Shown: positions 27,056 through 37,279 of the stretch, piece after piece | Layout: the number at the start of each line of letters is the position of its first letter | Numbering within the stretch: the stretch's first letter is position 1 | Assembly (NCBI RefSeq): GCF_008831285.2 | Contig: NC_045140.1 | Location: 16,180,370 to 16,244,369, forward strand | Length of the DNA stretch: 64,000 nucleotides | Direction: 5' to 3' | From: Nymphaea colorata | Lineage: Eukaryota > Streptophyta > Magnoliopsida > Nymphaeales > Nymphaeaceae | Made by a program: the position numbers and the translations under genes | Notes under the pieces: model-generated | Database searches by the model: none | What the model saw: the letters and a program-made list of their open reading frames with translations, nothing else | What the model was told of the DNA's origin: nothing

Positions 27056-27646
27056 CTACCTCCCACTATCAGAAATAAAAATACGGGTCAAGTCAAAGGG
27101 AAAGCACCCGCTCCTACCGGACCCCGGCCACCTGAAATCCTTTTGCGATGCCGGAAAATCAAACTGACAGCAATCAGAAGTCGCAGTAACTCCTCCCAGG
27201 TCGCCGAAGCTGGCGGGTTTAACCCCGTCGCATGGAGGGGACCCGCCTGGGGCCTTCTTCCTGGCGACCCTCAGCTTCATGAACCAAAACCTTGACCTCT
27301 TTCGGCGTGGGTTCCGGGGAAGGAGGTGGTGGGTGACCAATGGAGGGGGGCTGAGCGGCGGCAGATTGTCGTTTTCCGTTGGGTTCTTGGGCTTCCCTGG
27401 TGCGATCTCCCACTCGAAGGGCACTTTTCCGGCTGTCCTGTAGTAGGCCCTGGACGAGAACCCCTTGTTGGATTCCCTGGACAGCAGCCGGCTGAAGAAG
27501 CGCTCCTCCTCCAGGAGGGAGGCGGGGGACTCGGTTTCCCGACTCGGCGACGAGCCTCTTCCCAGGGGAACGACGGTCCTCACGCTGTGCTTCTCATGCC
27601 GCGCCAAATCGCCACTAATGGCGCTATGGAGGCGTAGATTCTGCAT
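27056..27646 (-). CDS. Plant-specific protein with PFEWE..PGKPK motif
   Basis: Intronless frame of 196 aa, function unknown. Basic and Ser/Pro-rich, with no signal peptide or membrane segment. The key feature is residues 68-87, YYR..GKVPFEWEIAPGKPK, a motif shared by a family of small uncharacterised plant proteins and by the larger DUF688-type proteins. A basic cluster RNPRRKRSRFW (111-121) could act as a nuclear signal, and a second conserved-looking FGDLGG occurs near 147. The start was chosen because it is the first ATG after a CT-rich leader. GC content is much higher than in the flanks, as in real plant exons. Family naming is from the motif alone. Confidence 0.72.
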   Translation of the reverse strand: MQNLRLHSAISGDLARHEKHSVRTVVPLGRGSSPSRETESPASLLEEERFFSRLLSRESNKGFSSRAYYRTAGKVPFEWEIAPGKPKNPTENDNLPPLSPPPLVTHHLLPRNPRRKRSRFWFMKLRVARKKAPGGSPPCDGVKPASFGDLGGVTATSDCCQFDFPASQKDFRWPGSGRSGCFPFDLTRIFISDSGR

Positions 27647-27780
27647 GCTTCACTTGTGAGGGTGGTTGAGATTCTGGTAAGATTTGAGAACAAACACTAC
27701 TATGGCAGAATGAGAGAGAGGAGGAAGGGAGTGACAGATCGAAGAGAAAGTCTGGAGAGAGAAACAAGGAGGCGGTGGGA

Positions 27781-27790
27781 ATTTAAAGGG
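27781..27790 (-). promoter_or_regulatory. TATA-like element of the 27-kb gene
   Basis: On the minus strand CCTTTAAATTC lies about 135 bp before the start codon, and a CT-rich leader follows it. It is a weak match to TATAAA, but the position fits. Confidence 0.35.
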
Positions 27791-27799
27791 GTTCTGCGC

Positions 27800-29933
27800 G
27801 GACGGGCTTTAATGGCGCTCTGGTATTGGCTTCTTCATTATTGGGGGCACGATACACGCGACGTTGCTTGCGGGCACCATTTCTTCGCTCTGTTGATTTT
27901 CTCCCTCTACTGTGTCGATCACCTTGAATGCTAATTTAGAGCGGTACGCTTTTATTTTTAACTAATTAGAAGGCAAGTACTGATAGTAATAAATAAAGGT
28001 GGGCAGGATTTCGACAAGCTTTTATTTTCTATATATCTATTAATCGAGCATCTAAAATTTGAAAAATACTCGAACATCATTTTATTTTATGATTCCTTTT
28101 GAAATTAAAGTTAATTCGTAGAGACGCAAGTTAAAAAGAAAAAGGGTAAAGGAAACGAGAACAAAATAACGCTATGTTGAGATAATTTGTAGACGATCAC
28201 CATGTGTCGAGTGGTTTAGATTAGTGCCAAATTGGGAAGACAGTGCTTTGTCCCATTCATACGGCAGAGAATCTTGAATTTTAATTCTTTCCTGTTCCTT
28301 GGTAATGCTTCACCTGTAATAATGGTCATGAATAGCAATATCTGCCTTTTTTTTATAGAGAGCTCTGTACTTGGGTTCAGTGGGATCACATGGGCTAGCT
28401 AGAATTTGTTTAATTTGGTAACTGTAGTTACCCCGAAGAAATCATTTCATGTGCATGTTCCTTCTTTGCGTATTTTGGACGCTTTATGTGTTTATTATAT
28501 CCTTATGTGACACTAAAAAGGGGCACATCGTCAAAACTTATGGTGATATATCTTGATCTTGCATGAATTTAACCATTGAAAAGAAAAGCTAATTCTTATG
28601 GTATACTTTATCAAATAAATTTATTACAGGTTTCATGCTTTGAGTTCATGGAGATATCCTTTGCCTTGTTCAATTGAAACTAAGTTTACCATTATGCTTA
28701 TCAACACTTGTCCATGCTGGAGACTTGCGATTTGGATGAAGAGCAAATTGCTGCCTACCTTCCTTAGCACAAGCTGCATTGACGCAATATATTGGAACAC
28801 GCAATTGGTGTGAATAAGACCCTTTAACAAATAATTAGTAAACTTTGTTTCATATTTTTTTTTACGTGAAAATAAGGCCTTAATTTCTATGAGTCATCAG
28901 CTTTGTCGTGCATAGCAGGCCGTCGATGTTAATACTTGCTTACATGTTAAAATGATTTGATTCAAAACTCTGTTCCTACTCAATAAGTCAGGTACTTGGA
29001 TTATATCTTCAAAGCTTGATTTGCAAAAATACGCAGAAACGTAAAAAGAAAACAGATATGGCTTGGCCACCTCGCTACCTTCATTAGCAACAAATAAATA
29101 TTAACTATCAAATACATAAGTTGGTTTAACATTTTTCTATTGAATATTGTACCGCAAATACATGATTGATCAGCTTTCTTTTCATGATTCTCTCTTTAAA
29201 GCTAAACATGTTGATCTAATCTGCACGTTTGGTTGGTAGGAAAGTTACTTTTTCTTTCTTTCTTTTTTTTGTAATACTGGACTGTCTGCATATACATATA
29301 TATATATGCTGTAATGGGGCTTTTTGTAAGTTTAAGACACAAGGGTTTTTAAATATATATTACTCACTTGCTCAGACTAAATAAGACCTATTGGTACCTA
29401 GAAAAGCATGATCAAGAAGTAGAAACGAAGATTTTCAGTGCGTTGAGCACATTTATAATAAATATGCATTAATAATTAAAAAACAGTAGATTGTATCAAA
29501 ACAACCTTGATAGTGAGATCTCAACAAACCAATCAAATAAATAAATGAAATGGAGAACTTGTGCGTTAGAAACAACCACATCACCCCGCGTGGATTAGGT
29601 CCTTTTCAAGTCTATAGGTTTCATTACATTGTTAATTTGTTGTTTTAAAAAAATGGAAGAGTACATATGGTGACCGTGCAACTAATTATCAAATTATTGG
29701 AGATTAAATGAACATGTAGTTCAAGGTATTGAGGTAGATGCTATGTATCTAAAGGAACTCAATAAATTATCATGTAACTGGCAGTGGAACAGGCGAAGAT
29801 TGGCAAGCATGCTACGTACCGCTTACACATGCGCGCACCTCATCGTCTATAATTTTTTTAAACAGAAAATTTATTTGACTTTCTTCGTTTAGGTACCAGT
29901 TTTTTGCTGACATTACAGAGAAAAATGCAGATT
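27800..29933. other. Intergenic, no gene recognised
   Basis: AT-rich spacer upstream of the 27-kb gene. No family resemblance in any frame. A short TATATATATA run lies near 29297. Confidence 0.55.
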
Positions 29934-30117
29934 TCTGAAGGAACTGTTTGGCAACAGTAACATTCTGTTATTATCTCATGAACCTGCTCCAAAAATAATA
30001 ATGTTAATTCATATGACACTATAACAAGTGTGTTTAATAAAATCTGCCGTGGTGATTTCTTCAGGTAGATTTATGAGATGGTAACAATGAGTTATTATTG
30101 ACAAACGACACTGAAGG
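29934..30117. mobile_element. hAT-type MITE, copy 2, with target-site duplication
   Basis: The element runs 29942-30109 (168 bp). Its left end ACTGTTTGGCAACAGTAAC and right end (read on the minus strand) GTCGTTTGTCAATAATAAC pair over about 43 bp, with about 30 matches, both passing into ATCTCAT(G/A)AA. The flanks are TCTGAAGG (29934-29941) and ACTGAAGG (30110-30117), seven of eight bases identical, the size hAT transposases leave. There is no open frame. The internal wording matches the copy at 23.65 kb. Confidence 0.7.
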
Positions 30118-31157
30118 GGATGCTGCAAGAGCAACCTTTCTTTCAAGCTGTCTTTTCATTGGGGAGGGGATTTATGTCAGTGATCGTCAACAGCAAGATG
30201 CCATTCTTAATCTACGTTCTCAAAATCTGTTACTTTCATATTTTTGTCTGAATTGAACCTGAAATTTTCTACCGTGGTGAAATGTGTTAGTGTTTTGAGC
30301 GAATGGGCCTATGTGTAAAGTATCACGGAAAGATTGATCCAGAATGAAAATTCACTGCCTTGAAAACGAATTTCTTTAGCATCGCTAGAGGATCAAGTTA
30401 AACTCTAGGTGAGGAAGAGGGTTAAGGAGAGAACCCAAGTTCCCTGTCTTCTTTTTGGCCGGAAGGTCCAAAACTGTATCGGAACCACGTGGTGAGATCT
30501 CTATATCCTTACCTTGGATCGACCCCTCTTCGGCCTAACCCACTAAGTTAAACTCAATAGTACAAGACTTCTCTACAAGCTTTTGTAAAAGACTGCTGAA
30601 TGCTCAATGCTCTAAGCTGTTCAAAGGAAAGTTGGCCAAATGGTTTTCATTTAGGAAGATACATGGATACCAATTAATACACCAACGCATATCAAATCAA
30701 TAATCTAAAATGTTAAATCACAAACATACATATCAAACATGGCCAAAACAACTTCGATTTTGGGGTTCAACGGACATTTTGTACATAAGCTTCTAGAGGA
30801 CCCCAACCACTAATAATGGCGTGAACCAAAGGACAAGCTGCCCACCATGACGCTTTTTTCCATTCTTCTCAGAAAGCTGTTCTTTTGTTTTCAAGTAATC
30901 GGTACTTCCTGAAGCAGCAACTCATGATTTGGCTTTGTGTAAAGCTCATAAAACGCCAAAGAAATTATTTTACGATGTTCACTTTCAATGTAAAAAGTGA
31001 ACGGTCAGGGCGCATTTCAGCAATATATAAGGATAAGGTCCACGTTGTCACTCCCCTGCAACCTGATTCACACACACTTCGGATCTCTCCATTCAGATTT
31101 GAACAGAAAAATCCTTGAGCCTATCACAGCATATCAGCGTCCAGCGTCGTTAAGATT

Positions 31158-31194
<37 letters not shown>

Positions 31195-33858
31195 TATATA
31201 TATATATATATATATATATCACATGATTAATTTAACAAGGAGACCGAACAATGCCTGTGGCGTATCAGTTGACTTAAACTGATAGAGGTCAGGTTAATCT
31301 CAATTTGCTTATTAAAGAAATGAAAGAAAGAGATGCCCAAATGATGAATGGTAGTCCGTCTTTTTATACAGGTGACTGATTGCTATCCATAAACTTCTTT
31401 ATTTAGCTCATGGAAGAACTTAACAGCCATTCAACGTCGCTACCGTCGGTGCTTATCGGCACCTATCGCCGGACTGCAGGAAAAATGAAACCACAAACGA
31501 CTCAGCTTTGCCCTCTTAGAGTATCAGCAGTATCGTACTCTCCAATATACCATAGTAATTTTAAAACATTTTTTTTGTTTAATTGAATGCCGCTAATATA
31601 AGCGGATGTGTACTACCCAATTCACCCTACGTTTCGAGTTTGCGGTGTCTGATGGAAACCAATATTTACAACTTTAATAATAAGCATTCGTATTAACAAT
31701 CAAGTAAATGACAATCGGAGAAAACAAGGAAAGGGAAGCCTTTTTTTTTCTATTCTGAGGCATTGTTATTAATATTAGAAACCGAATCAGTCTATATCAA
31801 CCAAAATATTAATAAAATAATAAAGAATTAACACGACCTGATACACAGGTTGATGTGCGAAATTCTACAACATTGCTGAAGATTGAAGAGAAATTGCATT
31901 TCAGAAAATTGTCGTCACAGGCACAGTTGAGGAGGTCGACTGTACCTGTGCGTATAGTAGGATAAACATTAAACACTTTACGTGTATTAGTATCTCTGCG
32001 GATCTGCCATTCCCCAAAAATTCGCTGAAGATATCATGTTGGTAAAATGCTGGTGCCCACAAGCGGAAGCTCGAGTTTTCCGGAAAGAAGAAAAGAAAGA
32101 AAACAGAATAGACTTATAGTAAAGGTTACACTGTCAATTGGTTTCTGCCAGGAAAAGTCCTGCACATATAATAATCCACGTTTGAGGAACATATTAAATG
32201 TTAGTCCTTTAGTTTCTTCCAGCAGGCATTTGTAAAATTAATATGTCTGTTTCTTTTGTCTGCCGACAAATTTGATGCTTGCTTAACTGTCACTAATGAG
32301 CGTTTGCTTTCATCATCTATTACGATTTAATCAACCTAAAGGCTATAAAATTCTCCCCAAGCCATAGACTTCAATGGCCTTGAGGATGGTCAATGGTATT
32401 GCATATGTAGACAAGAAGAAGGGATGTCATCCTACCATCCCTTACTTTTGTCCGCTTTACATATGGACAAGTTCATGAGGTAGAGGTTTCAAGTTGACCA
32501 ATATTCAATTAAGTTGTTTCCTCGTTTGCATTATCTCTTCTCTCTCTCTCTCTCTCCCTTCTTTGAGTCAAAAAACCTACTGAATATCTTAATCGGATCC
32601 CATCTACTTGGATTTTGTTTTGGTTTTGGACTTGGATTTGACCTTTTCAAACAAGGATCTGATGTAGCTGGGTTAACGACTGATATTTACACATATCGGA
32701 TTGGATCTTTGTGGGATTAATAATCCTTCACCCCGTCGGACCAAATTAACAGATCCATCTGTCCGGAATCGAGCACAACCCAACAGTTTGGTAGATCTAG
32801 ATCTTACTATGCATGTATTTATTTAGGAGGTATTTTCTTTTCCCTTCCAAGCAATATATCTGCTGCAATGTGCGCTACAATTAAAGTAGTTTATTTATAC
32901 TCCTAGGTTTACTTGTAGAGTACAGCGACTAAATAAATTTGTTTAACCATTTCAGACTATGAGAATTGAGTAGGAGAACTACCAAAGAAATAAGACGCGT
33001 AAATTGGTCCATTCAAGCTGCTATGTCTTCTCTGGCATATAAACTACCAATAGCCTGTACGACGTCACCTAAGACCAGGCTCAGCAGGTAAGTATTCTAT
33101 GCCTGGGTTGCGTCTCTCTGCATATTCTTGGGGATCTCTGCCTAGCTTGTTCCTTTCACCTTTCTTTCCAGTACTGGTACATCCTTCAAGTTCATCAGTT
33201 ATCTCCATTGATCCGAGCAAATATGTTGGTTGTTTTTCTCTTATAAATGCAGCACGCCTTAATACTGGACAGTAGATGGAAATGGAAACTTTGAACAACA
33301 GAGGCCCATTCATATTTCTCAAGGTATAGGGCCGCAAGGTTTCCCCATTATATAGCTTGGTGCAAAAGCATTCTGCCATATCCAGAGCCTGGGCTTTACA
33401 TGAACAGTTTGGGGTTTATAGTCTCTGCTTTGTGGCAGTTGAGGCACAAGGAGGCGGAAACTGAATTTAATTAGTGATACAGTCATTTTATTTGTTGAGA
33501 TTGCCCGATGACTTGTATAGATTCTTTATGTATTTAGCATAACTGGTTGGGTTGATGGGCAGGTAAAAGGTCTGCCATCAGTTCCGATTCCAGTGGATTT
33601 AGGCTTACTGGCGCAATTTGGCTCTCTTTCTCCCCCCTGTTGTACATTTGTCTGTCCCATTATCTGGTAATTTAGCATAGTTCTGTACGTGAGAGAGTGA
33701 GTGAGATCTTGCCGTTACAAATTCAAATGGAACCCTCTCGTCAATCAACAACCCAATGCACGTAACAGAATTTCAAATTGCATCTTCATCCATCCACCCA
33801 TCCAAGATCAAGCCAGACGATTTAAAATCTCTCTCTCGCTCTCTCTCGCTGTGAAGCC
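30118..33858. other. Intergenic, upstream of the PMI1-like gene
   Basis: No gene recognised with confidence. A 104-codon minus-strand frame at 33065-33379 has fairly even composition but resembles no family I know. CT tracts occur at 31162-31191 and 32531-32556. The last few hundred bases include the CT-rich leader of the downstream gene (CTCTCTCGCT repeats just before its ATG). Confidence 0.5.
31162..31218. repeat. Compound (CT)n(TA)n microsatellite
   Basis: About 15 CT units, CCT, then about 12 TA units. This is the third CT-to-AT compound tract in the window. Confidence 0.94.
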
Positions 33859-35070
33859 ATGGACACCAAGAAGCATAGGAATAGACCTGCCATTGTCTCC
33901 ATTAGCTGCTCAGGAGTCAAATCATTCCTTCGCACTCTTCGCCGACGTTTCATCCCTCCAGAGCATGCTCTTCACCTTTCGCGCAAACCCAAGCCAACCA
34001 TCCGCTCTACTCTCGGAGACCTGCTTAGCAACTCCAGCCCTAAGACCCCTTCCATCTGCATCGCCCACCTGAGAAACGGCAGATTGGCGCAACAAGCCTA
34101 CCTAAAGCCAGCCCAACAGTCAGAATCTGATCTCGGCGAATGGCTAGAGGCTGAACTCCAGCTCAGGGATTTACTAATTCCCTCACCGGCTACTCCTTTC
34201 TCTCTTGCTTTATCATCTCCTCCAACTTCAACAGCAGACAACGGTTTGTCTGTTGAACTCGGGAATGCTTGGGAATGGGATCACCAAGAGGCAGAGATGC
34301 AGATAAAGAAGGCACTAAAGTGTCCGGCTTTTGAAGCGATTAAACTGGGAAATGGAAATTATATCCGCTTGATGCAAATGAGAACTCCATCGAGGAAGCT
34401 GATCATGCAGTTCTCTGAACCGGCGGTAGTTTCATCCGAAGCAGGTTCGACCACATTAGAGATACTGCATAGCATGGCGTCTCTTGCCCCTAAGAGGTTA
34501 CTTTCATGTTTGCACCAGTTGATGCCACTGGTTGAAATCTCAAGTGATGCATCAAAGGAGATGAAAGGGAGACCCGTAACGCAAGGCACAACAAGCGGGC
34601 TCATGGAGGACGTTCTCGTTTCTGCAATGAACAAGATGGAAGACCTGATCGTGGAAGGTTTAAGAATCCAGACAGGAATGCTGAGAGAAGGGAAACTGTC
34701 AAAAATAAAACCCAGGGGAACAATTGCAGATCAAATCAATGCCGTTGCACTACTGCAACTTAGGGGCCCATACAACGCCGCATATAGTGAATATGAAGCC
34801 ATTGGCGATGTCATGATTGTGCTGATCGAAGCGTTTGTCGAAAAGGAAACCACGTTTTGGATTAATAGCATTACTGTCGCAGGAGTCATGGCCATGGACG
34901 ACAAAAATGAGAACTTGGGAGAGGAACCTGAAGAACTTCACATGCTGCTTGGAAGAAGATTCAGGAAAAGAACGCATCCCTTTCTGCTGTGGAGCATTGG
35001 AAAGACGCTACAACATCAATGTAGAACCGAACTCTTCAGACACCAAGACATTGTTTTTGCAGACGACTAG
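33859..35070 (+). CDS. PMI1-related protein, short form without N-terminal C2 region
   Basis: Intronless frame of 403 aa with a good start context (GCC ATG G). PMI1 (PLASTID MOVEMENT IMPAIRED 1) and its relatives act in blue-light chloroplast and nuclear positioning through actin. Matches to the conserved C-terminal half of that family are seen at 179-190 (RKLIMQFSEPAV; family GGKLIMQVSTPVV), 200-224 (ILHSMASLAP...LMPL), 257-274 (MNKMEDLIVEGLRIQTGM; family MEKIEALSIEGLRIQSGM), 296-322 (ALLQLRGP...YEAIGDVMIVLI) and 334-342 (WINSITVAG). Family members are usually about 800 aa and begin with an NT-C2 domain; here only about 90-180 unrecognised residues precede the match, and the match is divergent. 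It could be a truncated paralogue, a retro-derived copy or a diverged clade. Confidence 0.75.
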   Translation: MDTKKHRNRPAIVSISCSGVKSFLRTLRRRFIPPEHALHLSRKPKPTIRSTLGDLLSNSSPKTPSICIAHLRNGRLAQQAYLKPAQQSESDLGEWLEAELQLRDLLIPSPATPFSLALSSPPTSTADNGLSVELGNAWEWDHQEAEMQIKKALKCPAFEAIKLGNGNYIRLMQMRTPSRKLIMQFSEPAVVSSEAGSTTLEILHSMASLAPKRLLSCLHQLMPLVEISSDASKEMKGRPVTQGTTSGLMEDVLVSAMNKMEDLIVEGLRIQTGMLREGKLSKIKPRGTIADQINAVALLQLRGPYNAAYSEYEAIGDVMIVLIEAFVEKETTFWINSITVAGVMAMDDKNENLGEEPEELHMLLGRRFRKRTHPFLLWSIGKTLQHQCRTELFRHQDIVFADD

Positions 35071-37279
35071 CACAAGACATATGATAGGATTTTTTTTTTT
35101 TTAATTTTAATAGCCTGTGTTTCGATTTGGGGACGAGGTCCATAGTATGAAAGTTGAAGGACTTGACTATTGCAATAATCAGCCTTAATGTGTTTCAAGA
35201 GAACCGTTTCCACAGCTTCCTCTTCCATAATTCGAAAGTTGCTGCCTTGACTTTTTTTTATTTATTTGTTGGGGCCTTGTCCTCGATATTGAAAGGCCAA
35301 CAACATGACATGATGGAACCGTAAACAGGAATATAAAAGGATAGACGGAAACCATTTTCACTTCTAATGGTATTAACCAACAAAGGTACAAAAGGTGAAC
35401 AGGTAGACAACATAAGCATCATCCATCACTCGTTACATTTTTAAAATTTCCAGGCCATCAAAATAAAGGCAATTACATCGTTGGACTGGCAACACGATCG
35501 TGCTTTCTTGCCGAAGCAGAATCAGAGAACAATTCTTCAGCCAGGACCGATTTGGGTAATGTTGGGGAGTAATACATCTTGCAGGTTACGCAAAGCTTCA
35601 ACGAGTTTCAATGAAGCAAGTTGTCCGGTGCCACCTAAACCTTGCATTTCATGTCAACGATGTCAATAAAGTCACCACATGCAATGTCACGTAAAGATCT
35701 TATTTGATGTAAAGAGCTACGTATCAGGTCCTCTAATTATTGGCTAGAAAAGCATGTGCGCTAAAATTGTGCTGTACATCGATCTTCCCACCATTTTGAT
35801 ATGGCAGAAAAATGCCGCACAAAGAAGGGAGAAGTCCATGCACATTTTCAAGTGAAGATACGATTCTGCAACCACATTGAGAGAAAGGGGATGGCAGAAA
35901 ATGTCGGACAAAAATAATTTCAGGGCTAGCCTTAGCCCTTAAGAAACTCCATCAGTCCACGCGGTACAGGGTGTAAACAGTAGAAACATAAGCAACCAAG
36001 AACCAAAGAAAAAAACAGAAAGCGAAAATACAGAACATCACAAAAAACAAGTACAACTGTAAACAGTTAATCATCACCCATTGTGTCAGAGCATTCTGAC
36101 TTACCGACCAACAATCAAATGGCATGTTAAGCAAACATCATAGCAGAATTGGCAATTGCTCAAGATTATCTTTTCATTAATTTCACAAATACAACAGATC
36201 AGGTACAATACTTCTGGTTAATAAACTTATTCTCAATTCTTCATGCTCCTATGATTACTTCAGAAACCAAAGAAGTACAAACAAACAAGTTGGGAAATTA
36301 ACTGGATCACTAATTAAATTTCCAAAAAACCCATAAAACAAAACGCAGTTAAGACAAAATGTAAGAAATAAGACCATAAAAAGGTTCAACTAACACAAGT
36401 CAAACCTATGTCACACAGACTAGCCTGCAAGGGTGCCACACCTAGGTCTCGACATAGATGGACACATGTGACTTGTGAGGATACGGTAGCAAATTGATAA
36501 ATGGTACTTTTTTTATATACTTTGATACTTTTATTTATTGTTTATATTTTATGAATATGTTATGATAATAATGTTGTTTGCTTAAATCGTTCTTATACAT
36601 ATTTATATTTATATTTATATTTATATTTATATTTACATATAGCCATATCCCCAACCCAAGTGTTTTGGATTGTTCCACACCCTATTTCCATAGCTGCACC
36701 CAAGTCTACCCATACTCGCACCTATGTAGCACAGGAATTGATAATCCAACATGTATGCCTTCTTGAAATGTTAAATAACATGAGTCAACAATGCTAATGT
36801 TGGACAATTTTCCAAATATAACTGAGAGGAAATGGTCACCAAAAGTGAGCAACCAATCAATTTACTAAACAAGTTAGCAATTGCTAAAACACACACAAGG
36901 CAGTGCCAGGACAGTGTAAACCGAAGCAATTAAAACCTCTACATAGGCAAAACAGACAGACAGCAGGTCGGAGAACATAAGGGTCATGAAGTGTTTAACC
37001 TACATAATAATGGTGCATCCTCTAAACCTAGGCTTGGGGAGACTTGCAGATTCTATCACCTCAAGTTCATTCCCTGGTTGCACTAAAAATAGAAAGCTAA
37101 ATGCATCTCACTTTCAGTTTTTGAAAACTATAGACCAAAGCAGAAAGCACAGTTGCAACCATGCAAATGTTGTCAAAATAGCAAACATATACATGCATAA
37201 ATTGCAGTATGGAAACATGCATGCAAATAGTCATGATTATATTGCAAATTACATACACTGACAAAGTAGAAAACAGTGC
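35071..37279. other. Spacer, with one possible terminal exon
   Basis: Mostly AT-rich non-coding. On the minus strand at about 35535-35640 a 30-35 codon run ends with TGA, reads G-Q-L-A-S-L-K-L-V-E-A-L-R-N-L-Q, and follows an AG (TTTAG or GCAAG). It looks amphipathic and exon-like but could not be joined in phase to the ADIP gene upstream of it. A hexamer repeat ATTTAT lies at 36600-36637. Confidence 0.4.
36600..36637. repeat. (ATTTAT)n hexamer microsatellite
   Basis: About six copies of the hexamer in tandem, in an AT-rich spacer. Confidence 0.9.

Noticed and set aside
33065-33379. 104-codon minus-strand frame with even composition
   Set aside because: No motif recognised and no neighbouring exons or clear promoter; kept only as a remark in the spacer entry.
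35205-35230. TTTCCACAGCTTCC resembling microRNA396
   Set aside because: Matches only the first part of the mature sequence, and no complementary arm within 300 bases forms a hairpin.
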